Virus record (IMG/VR): IMGVR_UViG_3300025570_000015
Span: 1 to 61,867 of that record
Length of the DNA: 61,867 nt
Strand: one strand, 5' to 3'
DNA from: a virus
Under the pieces are notes generated by a model. The model had not been told where the DNA came from and did no database searches. It saw only the letters and a program-made list of their open reading frames with translations. Positions 1-8,423 of the stretch are shown here, piece after piece. A program made the translations under genes and the position numbers. Position 1 is the first letter of the stretch, and every line of letters begins with the position of its first letter.

Positions 1-127
1 TCGAGTTTAATTTCGATCTGGTTCACTGCACGCAGTATTGCGTGAGCATCTTCACGTACATCAACGTCTGATGCACTACTGTCAGCGAATAACCTTAGTT
101 GGTCATCGCGTACCTGTTGCATAAAAT
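1..127. repeat. 127-bp exact repeat, copy at window start
   Basis: Bases 1-127 are identical to 37,458-37,584. The match ends at 127/128 (g here, t in the other copy) and cannot be followed leftward because the window begins here. It lies inside the 80-aa gene upstream of scaffold. The flanking coding sequence of the two units is clearly diverged, so exact identity of just this length at the edge looks like a shared assembly k-mer rather than a biological direct repeat. Confidence 0.9.
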
Positions 128-194
128 GCACGAATGCCGTGTCGTTTTTCAGACGTTTAGCCTCTTCTGCATTTATGCGTATTTCTGTTGTCAT
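1..194 (-). CDS. Small conserved virion-module protein, unit A (3' end cut by window)
   Basis: The gene starts with MTTEIRIN at 194 in an ATGA overlap with the portal stop codon. It encodes the same protein as the complete 80-aa gene at 37,409-37,651. About 64 residues are present and the C-terminus runs off the left edge. It is a charged, helix-rich protein between portal and scaffold. No catalytic motif is visible and I do not recognise its family. Its position suggests a head-assembly accessory role, which is inference. Confidence 0.75.
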   Translation of the reverse strand, partial: MTTEIRINAEEAKRLKNDTAFVHFMQQVRDDQLRLFADSSASDVDVREDAHAILRAVNQIEIKL

Positions 195-2275
195 TGCTGT
201 GGATTACCTTGTGCCATTTGACCAACCATGCGAACCTTATCTTGCTCCGCTTGTATGCGTGCCACATCAACTGATGTCCCATATTCACCATACACTTTAG
301 CTGCATCAACTAGCAAGTCTTGCGCCATCTGATCTCGCTTTAAATCGTTGTCTGCGGCGGCTTTCTGCGCGTCAAGCTGTAGCTTAGCCATGTCAGATTG
401 CATCTTAGCTTGAGCCTTCATTTGCTCTGCCTGCAAGAACGCTGCATTCGGGTCTTGCTCGCCGCCTTGCGCCTCTTGTGCTTGCTGTTGTTGCTGTAGC
501 ATTTGCTGTTCAATCTCTGGCGTAATTGGCGCAAAATACCTGTCAGCATTTCGTATGCCAGATACCGCCAATTGATCTGCAAGCGTGTTTCTAATGTTTG
601 TCATGCTTACTAAACCATTGTTAGGCCCATATGTCTGATACACAAGTTGTTGCATTTGCAATGCTTGATTTAGTGCTAAGGCTTTCTCTTCTTCTCTGCC
701 AGTGCCTAATCCAACGTTAATGCTAACGTCCATCGAGCCATCCCATACGCGGGGATCTACTGGGACAAATGAGCCGTTCATTCGCATCATTTGCTCTTCG
801 TCTACATTCTTGTGAGACAGGCGCAACATTATGCCAAACAAGTCTCTCATGCCGTCTGCTAGGTTACGCACCATAACCTCAACTTGCCCAGCCGCAGCTT
901 GCACAGTGGCTTGCACAGCCGCTTTAGTTGTAGACTGCATTGCATCTGGGTCTAACCCCATAGAAGCACGTGAGACGCCTGTTTTGCTCTCTACAAGGCC
1001 ATCTAGGTAAGTTAATGCACCTAACGTCTGCCCAGCGGTAAATGGCACTGACAAGTCTTGCACTGCACCAGCTTGGCGCATTCTCACAATTGCACCAATC
1101 TCGTTATTTAGCACGTCGTCAATGTTGGCTGCGCCCTCTATGACCGCCAGACGTGGATTGTTTGTCATTGCAACGTTATCTAAGATTGAGCGTAAAACTG
1201 ACGTTGCCGCGTCTTGGTCATCCATAACTATTTCAGCTAGTGAACGTCCATAGAATGTATGTGGCTCTGGGTCTATCTCAAACTTAGCAAAAGGTAACTC
1301 ATCACATGGCTCAAAGTCTAGCAATTCATATGATGTACCACCGCAAGTAATCTTGTGTAATATTGGTATGCCAGTGCCATCTGCGTCTATTCGCATGTAT
1401 GCTTCTGTTACACTCACGTTTTTCATTGCCGGATCTTGCTCATCCTCGTCAGATGTATCCAAGCTGTATCCACGTCTTTCATGTACTTCAGCTTCAGTCA
1501 TCTCTGACCCGCTATCGAAGCTATCTAAGTCTAATACAACGTCTGGGTCATATCCCATGCCGATTAAATCGCCTGCACGCATTTCAGTTCTGTGAGCCAC
1601 CAAGTAAGCATCTTTGAGATTGCGTGCGTCTCGGTTAATGAAAAATTCTTCTGGCGGAACACTCTCTATACACAGCTCGCCTTGCTCTTGCTTGCGACTA
1701 ATTTTTATGTCGTGCTTTGGTACTTCTACTTCCATGCCCATCTCATCCATTGAGATACTCATTTCTGTAGTTTGCTCGATTACTGTAACTTCATCGTCAT
1801 CTGTGAGATATGTCAGCTCGTCATCATTTAAGTCTGTGAACGTGTATATCTCTGCTTCTGGATATGTCATCCAGTATGCCTTTACGATACCTTGCTTCTT
1901 CACAAGTGCATCTTGGAATGCATCGTTTATCACCCGGTAGCCATTTAAACGTGTAAACTCGTGGTGCATAAATTCAGTGGCTTGCTCTGCCATTGCTACA
2001 TCTTCTGGGCCACGCGGGACAAACTCCACTGGCTTTGCTGTACTTAGGAATATACGCATTAGGCTTGGTTTTACAGCACGTACAGTATCACGTACTTTTG
2101 TGGCTACAACTTTGCTTCTGCCATCTTCATAACCAAGGTCAACTTCGCCGTCATAGTATCGCTGCGCCTTAATTCTATCTTGGCTTATCTCGCTTTCAAC
2201 GAAATCTACTGCGCTGGCAATGGCGTCTTGGACAATGCCTTCAATTTCCATACGTGACTTTGGTTTTAATTCCAT
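191..2275 (-). CDS. Portal (head-tail connector) protein, unit A
   Basis: A 694-aa protein of the large podoviral (P22/BPP-1-like) portal type. It would form the dodecameric ring at the capsid vertex through which DNA is packaged and ejected. Visible features are the early R-x-K-A-Q-R-Y-Y-D-G-E segment, the Asn-rich middle (NNPRLAVIEG) typical of the stem and wing region, and a Gln/Ala-rich helical C-terminus (about 600-690) like a portal barrel. An AAGGA ribosome site lies 7 nt before the ATG at 2275. It is nearly identical to the unit B portal; differences concentrate around residues 165-195 and the Gln-rich tail. Confidence 0.93.
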   Translation of the reverse strand: MELKPKSRMEIEGIVQDAIASAVDFVESEISQDRIKAQRYYDGEVDLGYEDGRSKVVATKVRDTVRAVKPSLMRIFLSTAKPVEFVPRGPEDVAMAEQATEFMHHEFTRLNGYRVINDAFQDALVKKQGIVKAYWMTYPEAEIYTFTDLNDDELTYLTDDDEVTVIEQTTEMSISMDEMGMEVEVPKHDIKISRKQEQGELCIESVPPEEFFINRDARNLKDAYLVAHRTEMRAGDLIGMGYDPDVVLDLDSFDSGSEMTEAEVHERRGYSLDTSDEDEQDPAMKNVSVTEAYMRIDADGTGIPILHKITCGGTSYELLDFEPCDELPFAKFEIDPEPHTFYGRSLAEIVMDDQDAATSVLRSILDNVAMTNNPRLAVIEGAANIDDVLNNEIGAIVRMRQAGAVQDLSVPFTAGQTLGALTYLDGLVESKTGVSRASMGLDPDAMQSTTKAAVQATVQAAAGQVEVMVRNLADGMRDLFGIMLRLSHKNVDEEQMMRMNGSFVPVDPRVWDGSMDVSINVGLGTGREEEKALALNQALQMQQLVYQTYGPNNGLVSMTNIRNTLADQLAVSGIRNADRYFAPITPEIEQQMLQQQQQAQEAQGGEQDPNAAFLQAEQMKAQAKMQSDMAKLQLDAQKAAADNDLKRDQMAQDLLVDAAKVYGEYGTSVDVARIQAEQDKVRMVGQMAQGNPQQ

Positions 2276-2285
2276 GATCTATTCC

Positions 2286-4523
2286 TTAATTCACAAGATT
2301 TGATGCGGCTTCAGATGCAGTTGGTGTAGCTCCGCCAAACAAAGTTACTGATATTTGTTGTGCTAAAAATCTGTTTTGAGCTTCCGTTAAGTCTTGCCCT
2401 TTTATAGCGCCAGATATTAACTTTAATGCTTCTTGTGCAGATCTGCCTTTGCGCTGCGTTAGTGCTGTAGCTATTTCCACAAAAACTTTTTGCTTTTGGC
2501 TTTCAGTAAATTCATCAGTCATTCCAGATATAGCTTGAATTAACCTCTGTGAAGTCTGCAAAGGCTCACCCCTAAGTGCAGTACCAACTACACCGGGTTT
2601 TGTTATTTCTTTGATTGTTTCGTTAATTGCAGTACGTTGTGCTGTTTTGGAATTAACCGCCATAGATGCCTTAACAACTGCTGATTGAGACGCTGCATCT
2701 ATTTGCTTTAGTAGCGCATCCGCTTCAGCTCCCAGTAAAGCTTTTATTTTATTTCTTGAGCTACCAGAACTTAAATCAGTTACAACTTTTATAACTTGTC
2801 TGGCGTCAATGGCTTCTGCCGTAGGGTCAGATGCAATAGCTTTTACGTCATTCATTGCCTTATCAATATAATTGCGCAAGCCTGTCTTTGCAGCTTCAAG
2901 CTGCGCCACTGGTGTGCTTGCATTAAATTGATCTAATACATCTTCAAGTTCTGTGTTTGGTTTAAGAAGGTCAGCACCTAATTTAAATGATCGCTCTTCA
3001 GCTATTTTATCGCCACCAAGTTTTACCGCATCACCATAAACAGGCACGGCGTCAGATACAGCATCACGTAAATCTGATGCTAGTTTATTATAGCTACTAC
3101 CTTTGCCAGTTAATCTGCCAAAATCATCAACATTCTCATATGCAATAGATTGCAAAGATTTCTTCAATTGGTCTAATTGCATAACATTTGGTAGTTCACT
3201 AAATATAATTTTTCCGTTGTCGCCAACTATAACTTTTATTTGTTGATTTGCGGGCATACCACTAATTTGTATAGCCTCATTAGCATCTGCGATTGCCTTT
3301 GATAAAACATTATCTGGGGTTCTATCTAAAACTTTAAATATTTGATCGCCTTTTTCTGAGCTATAATCAATTGCAGATTTCGGGCCTCTAAATGCTTCAT
3401 TATATAAATCGCTTCTTTGGGCTTGCGTTCTTTTTGCAATATTTTCTACAGCAGTTTTAGGGCCAATTTCAGCTTCTCCTAAAACTTCATTAAATGTAGC
3501 GTCCAAGTTTTGACCAGTTCTTGCCATGCGCTCATTTATGGCAGTGCGCGCCACCATTGAAGACTGACCGCCACTTGAGGCGGATGCATCTAACAATGCT
3601 TGCGCCGCAGATCCTGCATCAGCAAGCATTCCCTCATCACCAGCTCTTTGTATAGATGATAGTGCGCTATTAACATCTCCGCCTAGCTCAAATGTGTTCT
3701 TAATTACTCTAGCCGCATTCCCAGATATATTTAAAGCATTTGAGATTAACCCAACGTCAGTTTGTTTTACCCAATCTGCTAAGTTTTTAACACCCTTACC
3801 AACTATAGGTGCTGCTGTACCTAAAACTGCGCCAGCTCCTGCGCCAAACATTACGCCCTGTTTTGCGCTTTCAATTCGCTCTTGCGTTGTTGACCCGTCG
3901 CCATACCCAGATATAAGTCCCTCTGATGCTCCCAATCCAGAACCAGTTGCAACGCCACGCGCAATTGTTGCTGGTAAGGTTTGCGTCAATGGCCCAGCAA
4001 GGGCTGCTGTAGCTTTAGCTGGTAAAGCCGCCAACATAGCCGCAGAGTTAATCACGCCGCTACCCAGACCTATTGCAGCGTTTTCTATTGGACGTTCGCT
4101 TGCCATAGCCGATTGAGCTGCGCGTGTTGCTATTGCCGCTTGTTCTCCAAAAGTTTGACCCATAGCTTCATCAGTGTATTTGCCAGCAAATGGAGTTGCA
4201 CCAAGATATACCGCAGCTCTTGAAGCTAGTGGATATTTATCTAGTACATCTTGGTAAAAGCTAGACTTAGACGCTTGCCCTGCGTCTGTTTCTCCTGCCA
4301 TGATAGTGTTAATTCTATCTTGGTCAGATGTAGAGTATGACGGGCTTACCAAATATCTCTGCCCATCCTTACGCTCAAATATGCGTACATTACCATCCAT
4401 CTTTTTAATAATGCGTGGTAATTTTTTATAGTTAGATTTTGCTTTTTCTAATGCTTCTTCTTGGCTAGACGCAGATATTTCAACTTCATAGCCATCGGGT
4501 GTCATTATTTGAAATTTATCCAT
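2286..4523 (-). CDS. Putative internal virion / DNA-ejection protein, unit A
   Basis: A 745-aa protein directly downstream of the virion genes and upstream of portal. The N-terminus (1-60) is a small alpha/beta module that starts MDKFQIMTPDG. Residues about 110-260 are Ala/Gly-rich and hydrophobic with repeated amphipathic stretches, and the rest is helical and coiled-coil-like (300-700). This composition fits podoviral ejection proteins that enter the cell with the DNA, but no enzyme motif is visible. Unit B has an unrelated-looking 566-aa protein at the same place, so the slot is conserved and the gene is replaced. Role inferred from position and composition. Confidence 0.6.
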   Translation of the reverse strand: MDKFQIMTPDGYEVEISASSQEEALEKAKSNYKKLPRIIKKMDGNVRIFERKDGQRYLVSPSYSTSDQDRINTIMAGETDAGQASKSSFYQDVLDKYPLASRAAVYLGATPFAGKYTDEAMGQTFGEQAAIATRAAQSAMASERPIENAAIGLGSGVINSAAMLAALPAKATAALAGPLTQTLPATIARGVATGSGLGASEGLISGYGDGSTTQERIESAKQGVMFGAGAGAVLGTAAPIVGKGVKNLADWVKQTDVGLISNALNISGNAARVIKNTFELGGDVNSALSSIQRAGDEGMLADAGSAAQALLDASASSGGQSSMVARTAINERMARTGQNLDATFNEVLGEAEIGPKTAVENIAKRTQAQRSDLYNEAFRGPKSAIDYSSEKGDQIFKVLDRTPDNVLSKAIADANEAIQISGMPANQQIKVIVGDNGKIIFSELPNVMQLDQLKKSLQSIAYENVDDFGRLTGKGSSYNKLASDLRDAVSDAVPVYGDAVKLGGDKIAEERSFKLGADLLKPNTELEDVLDQFNASTPVAQLEAAKTGLRNYIDKAMNDVKAIASDPTAEAIDARQVIKVVTDLSSGSSRNKIKALLGAEADALLKQIDAASQSAVVKASMAVNSKTAQRTAINETIKEITKPGVVGTALRGEPLQTSQRLIQAISGMTDEFTESQKQKVFVEIATALTQRKGRSAQEALKLISGAIKGQDLTEAQNRFLAQQISVTLFGGATPTASEAASNLVN

Positions 4524-4527
4524 ATTA

Positions 4528-5409
4528 TTATCTTCCCGGTACTACACTTGTTACAGAAAATCCATTGCCGTTGCCGTTAGCTTGGTTGTTAACATTTTGC
4601 CCTGCGGTATATTTTAAACCGCTAATTTTAGCTTCTCTTGCTTGTCTTTTCTGCTTTATAACTTCTGGCCCATCATTTGGCTGTGGAAAGTATTGCAATT
4701 CAGCATTGTCAAATTCATCCTTACCAATAGCTGCGCCACTTTCTTGACGTAGTATAGCATTAATAAAATCACGCTTTGCTTGATCATATTTTTGGCCTTC
4801 TGGGGTTCTAAGGAAATTACCAAAAGGTATAGAGCCAGCTATATAATTTCGCATCATAGTGCCTTGATTTTCTAAATCATTTAAAATGTTTTGTGAAAAT
4901 TCTGCTCTTTCAACAAAGCCTTTGGATTGAGCTTGAGCCGCAGTCAAATCTTTACTCATCTCAACTTTTTGTGTTGAGTAAAATTTACCACTGCTATCAA
5001 ATTGACCAGCAAGAGCGCCATATGCTTTCGCCTCTTCTGGCGTGGCTATTCTAAATGTATCTTTAGGCTTCATTCTGTTTGATAAAATTGCACTTACCAC
5101 ATTTGATGCGGCAGACGGATTAGCCTCTATAACAGCAGCCGCGTCTGCGTATCCGTTGTTTTTCAACCACTCAACAGTCTTATTCACATTACCAGCAGCT
5201 ACACGTTGCATACCACGTTCGCGTATTGCTTCGCCTGCACGCATCTCTGGCATAATTAATGGGTCAAGAGCTGCGGCAAAGTTTTGAAATCTGCTCAAAC
5301 CAGTGTTGGGGTTTTGCTCTCTGGCATAGTCAAGTAAGCCGCCTAAACCGCCACGAGACTGACTTGGGTTCATCCTATCTTGAATGATTTCTGCTGGCTT
5401 TTTTATCAT
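4528..5409 (-). CDS. Virion-associated protein, unit A
   Basis: I place the start at MIKKPAEII (5409), where the unit B homologue begins. A start 21 nt further upstream (5430) would overlap the preceding gene. The product is 293 aa. Residues about 10-80 (RGGLGGLLDYAR, AAALDPLIMPEMRAGEA) match the 377-aa unit B protein closely, while the C-terminal two thirds diverge. The C-terminus carries an Asn/Gly run. It sits among virion genes and is probably structural or ejected. No enzymatic motif is seen. Confidence 0.6.
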   Translation of the reverse strand: MIKKPAEIIQDRMNPSQSRGGLGGLLDYAREQNPNTGLSRFQNFAAALDPLIMPEMRAGEAIRERGMQRVAAGNVNKTVEWLKNNGYADAAAVIEANPSAASNVVSAILSNRMKPKDTFRIATPEEAKAYGALAGQFDSSGKFYSTQKVEMSKDLTAAQAQSKGFVERAEFSQNILNDLENQGTMMRNYIAGSIPFGNFLRTPEGQKYDQAKRDFINAILRQESGAAIGKDEFDNAELQYFPQPNDGPEVIKQKRQAREAKISGLKYTAGQNVNNQANGNGNGFSVTSVVPGR

Positions 5410-5413
5410 ATGC

Positions 5414-6229
5414 TTATCCCATCCCGCCAAATGCTTGTAGATAACTTAACAAGCCCGGACTTTGGCTTTCTGTTGTTGTTTTTGCGCCGCCTTCTTGCGC
5501 AACACCAAGCGCAGCAAGTGGCGCTGATAATGCTTGCTGTGGCGCTCCAGTGTAACTATCATACTGCTGTTTAGCCGCATCAATGAGTGCTTGCTGTAAA
5601 CCTTGCTGTAGTAAACCTTGTCGCTCTTGCCTGTCTTGAATTGCCTGACCTGTGTTAAATGCTTGGTTTGCGAGTGCGCCAGTTTGTGCAGCTCCGCCCA
5701 TTTGTAATTGCTGTTGGTTTTGCGCCGCACCTAATGCAGTGTTAAACCCTTGCTGTTGCAGATTACCAAATGCTTGTGCGCCTTGCCTTGCAAATCCTTC
5801 ATTAGTTAAAGCTTCTGCAACGCCGTGGCGCGAACCCCCAAACGCTCCCGCGTTTGATGCTTGCGCTCCCATTGTGTTCATCTGCATCTGCCTTTGGCGC
5901 TCAAGATCAGCTAACGTGTTTTGCGTAACTTGCTGGGTGTATGGGTTCATAAATTGACCAATGTTTGGCCCTTGCATCGCCGCTTGAGTGCCTTGCATAG
6001 CCTGCTGTAAACCACCAGCCGCCGCTTGGTTTACGTTGAAGCTACCTTGTGGAGCTATTGTAGGGTTGCTATTTAATCCTTGTCCGCCCTTGCCACCGGG
6101 CATTATGCCGCCATTAATAGCGCTATAATTATTACCCATTGGGTTATACGTTCCGTTTGGTTGTGCGGAAGAATTTTGTGCCGCATTGGCAACTTGAGCC
6201 GCATTCCATCCTGTAGTGCCATACGACAT
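5414..6229 (-). CDS. Gln/Ala/Gly-rich virion protein, unit A
   Basis: A 271-aa protein with a disordered Asn/Gly N-terminus (1-65). A very Gln/Ala-rich helical core follows (about 68-220), including MNPYTQQVTQNTLADLERQRQMQ-type helices. The core is almost identical to the unit B protein and the N-terminus is not. The composition resembles helical internal-core or ejection proteins. The ribosome site AGAGG precedes the ATG. It is followed 4 nt later by the MIKKPAEII gene, so translation is probably coupled. Function inferred. Confidence 0.6.
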   Translation of the reverse strand: MSYGTTGWNAAQVANAAQNSSAQPNGTYNPMGNNYSAINGGIMPGGKGGQGLNSNPTIAPQGSFNVNQAAAGGLQQAMQGTQAAMQGPNIGQFMNPYTQQVTQNTLADLERQRQMQMNTMGAQASNAGAFGGSRHGVAEALTNEGFARQGAQAFGNLQQQGFNTALGAAQNQQQLQMGGAAQTGALANQAFNTGQAIQDRQERQGLLQQGLQQALIDAAKQQYDSYTGAPQQALSAPLAALGVAQEGGAKTTTESQSPGLLSYLQAFGGMG

Positions 6230-6274
6230 ATTAAGCCTCTTTTCTTTTAAAATTAGTCATCTTGTTCATAATGC

Positions 6275-7399
6275 TTACCTACCTTTGGTCTTCAGCCCAC
6301 CATATTTTTTTGCGGCACTAGCCTTGCGCTGATCTACAGATAATCCGCCGCCAGTTTTTTTATTAAGATTTTTTCTGCGCCTATCAGCAGAAGCAGATCG
6401 CCTTTCCCTAGCCGCTCTTTCAGAAGCCATTCTAGCCGCTTCTGCGTCTACTCTGCCCTGTATAACGTCAGGCGTATTGTAGCTAGTAAATCCAGTTGCG
6501 TCACCTATTGCCCCGCCTATATCGCCTAGTAATCCATACTCACCGCCTTTATTGCCAACGCCACTTGTTCTTCGTCCACGTCCGCTAAATAAATCATAAT
6601 TTCCGGGCTGTTTTTCAATAGGCAATCTGTAACCCGCAGCCATTGCAAGCCTCGGATCTACTTCGCCGACATCATATCCGCCGGCAACAATTGAAGTCGT
6701 GTTTGGATTTTGCAAGCCGTAATCTGATCCTGTAGCATCTGGTATTTTTGGGTCAAATATATTTTGAATTGCACCAAAGTATCCCGGAGCTGTAAAACCT
6801 TGCGATTTATCATAAACTGCGTAATTTGTGCCAGCAGTGCTTGAACCCGGCTGAAATGGAGAGGTAGCTTCCCTATTCATCATATCCAACATTCTTTGCT
6901 TGTTGCGATCGCTGCGATAATCACCCCGACTGTCTTGCATACTTTGTATAGCCGAAGCTTGCGTTCCATCATATGTTGGATACATCGCATTGGGAGATTG
7001 CACGTTAGCGCCCGGTGCGCCTGTGTATGGGTCAATAAAGAAACTATCCATGTACGCTTTTTGCGCTGGCCTGCGTGCGGCAAGCTCATTTAATGATTGC
7101 TCGTAAATTGGCGCAGATGAATAACCACGAACGCCGTTAGCATATTGTGTAGGCTCGCCCATGCCGCCCATTATATCAAAGCTACTGCTAGGCGCACCCA
7201 TACCAAATGCATCAGCAACATTTGCCGTATTTTGAAATGAAGCCTGTTGCATAGGTGTGAACGCAGCTACGTCTGGGCCATAGTATGGCGTGTAACCTAT
7301 TTGCGATATGCCTTCAGCTTTATTTAAATTACGTCGTGCCGCATCTTCTATATAATCTGGTACTGTAACACTTGATGATGTTGACCCGCCTTTAGACAT
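6275..7399 (-). CDS. Virion protein with conserved N-terminus and swapped C-terminus, unit A
   Basis: 374 aa. Residues 1-120 (SSSVTVPDYIEDAARRNLNK, then YTPYYGPDVAAFTPMQQASF) match the first part of the 581-aa unit B protein. After that the two diverge. Unit A ends in a basic Arg/Lys-rich tail (about 320-374), whereas unit B has a long Gly/Ser linker and a Trp-rich domain. The start codon overlaps the stop of the GNAT-like gene upstream (TAATG). A tail or internal virion role is likely from context; the family is not recognised. Confidence 0.55.
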   Translation of the reverse strand: MSKGGSTSSSVTVPDYIEDAARRNLNKAEGISQIGYTPYYGPDVAAFTPMQQASFQNTANVADAFGMGAPSSSFDIMGGMGEPTQYANGVRGYSSAPIYEQSLNELAARRPAQKAYMDSFFIDPYTGAPGANVQSPNAMYPTYDGTQASAIQSMQDSRGDYRSDRNKQRMLDMMNREATSPFQPGSSTAGTNYAVYDKSQGFTAPGYFGAIQNIFDPKIPDATGSDYGLQNPNTTSIVAGGYDVGEVDPRLAMAAGYRLPIEKQPGNYDLFSGRGRRTSGVGNKGGEYGLLGDIGGAIGDATGFTSYNTPDVIQGRVDAEAARMASERAARERRSASADRRRKNLNKKTGGGLSVDQRKASAAKKYGGLKTKGR

Positions 7400-7761
7400 T
7401 ATTCAAACTCCTTAACATAAGACGAGTGAAGCTGATGCCAGCCATGTTTCGCCAATGGTTTTTTCCAGCCGACACGCCCCGTCATGGTTAGTGCCGCGCA
7501 TCCTTGCGCTTTAGCCCACTCTACCACATCTTGGTGCATATCCAAAATTTGATCCAATTCGCCACCGCCTAAAAACACGTTTAACATTCTTTTTCTTGGG
7601 TATACCACAATTTCTGTGACTATGCACCCCTTTGGTGAAGGCCACAACTGCAATGTACCCTTATATATTCCTTCAGCAATATCAATGAAGTCATGCGTGC
7701 CGCCAGAGTATTCTAGAGCTGCTTCTATCCAAGGCTTACATCTTTCTAATTCTTCATTCAT
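7399..7761 (-). CDS. GNAT-fold-like virion-module protein, unit A
   Basis: A 120-aa compact alpha/beta protein. The strand pattern TEIVVYPRKRMLNVFLGGG followed by helix DMHQDVVEWAKAQGC and a last strand ALTMTGRVGWKK resembles the acetyltransferase-like proteins found in tail gene clusters of podoviruses. The usual acetyl-CoA P-loop (R/Q-x-x-G-x-A/G) is not clear, so catalysis is uncertain. ATGA overlap with the next gene upstream and TAATG overlap downstream show tight translational coupling. Confidence 0.6.
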   Translation of the reverse strand: MNEELERCKPWIEAALEYSGGTHDFIDIAEGIYKGTLQLWPSPKGCIVTEIVVYPRKRMLNVFLGGGELDQILDMHQDVVEWAKAQGCAALTMTGRVGWKKPLAKHGWHQLHSSYVKEFE

Positions 7762-8423
7762 GCGTGCGTTCTCGTAATTGATAATGTTGAGGATGGTATT
7801 GATGGAACGGGTGATGATGCAGCAGTGTAATTTAAAAATCCGTCAGTGTTATCCATCATGTAATTTACTTCTAAATAATCACCAGCCGCCACAGTAAATA
7901 TCTGTGTTCGTGACGTAACAACTGTAGCGTTATTCTGGTGTAATGCAGTTGTCATAGCGCTATTATCTACATTCGTACCATTTATGCTAGGCCAGAAGTA
8001 AAAATGTACTGTGCTTGCGCTTGTTGATGATATTTGCGCAGAAAATGATAATACATATTCCCCAGCCTCTTCAAATACAATTCTACTTGCTGGTGTGCCT
8101 TGTGTGATTTTTGAATTACCAGTTGGTACGTCATAGGTCAGCTTGTATGCTGTATTTGCTAGAGCCGGTGTAACGTCTGATGTTTTAATAAAGTTAGCGT
8201 GTCCACCTTCCATTACAATTTGACGCCACTCTCCACCTTCACTTACAACTGGATATTTGTATACTCGATTCCACATAAGAGTGCCATCTTCTGCTGCATT
8301 CTCATCTCCATTCTGTTGAACTAGCGTGGATCTCGTTTGGGCAATATATGCAACTAATCGGCGACCCCACGTTCGCCAATCATTACCAATTACATCTGGC
8401 GCTCGCTGTTGCTGCTCGCTCAT
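7758..8423 (-). CDS. Beta-rich tail protein, unit A
   Basis: 221 aa. A short N-terminal helix (WRTWGRRLVAYIAQTRS) attaches to a beta-sandwich-like domain (about 60-221; repeated FxxxG and Thr/Ser-rich strands such as YVLSFSAQISSTSAS). It looks like a C1q/TNF-type or carbohydrate-binding tail domain. It lies between the tail hub gene and the GNAT-like gene with 4-nt ATGA overlaps on both sides. The unit B version is close, differing mostly in the first 50 residues. A tail decoration or receptor-contact role is inferred. Confidence 0.6.
   Translation of the reverse strand: MSEQQQRAPDVIGNDWRTWGRRLVAYIAQTRSTLVQQNGDENAAEDGTLMWNRVYKYPVVSEGGEWRQIVMEGGHANFIKTSDVTPALANTAYKLTYDVPTGNSKITQGTPASRIVFEEAGEYVLSFSAQISSTSASTVHFYFWPSINGTNVDNSAMTTALHQNNATVVTSRTQIFTVAAGDYLEVNYMMDNTDGFLNYTAASSPVPSIPSSTLSITRTHA

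Noticed and set aside
1353-1940. Plus-strand frames inside the portal gene (also 38,177-39,322)
   Set aside because: Antisense of a strongly conserved coding gene, no ribosome sites, composition follows the portal codons.
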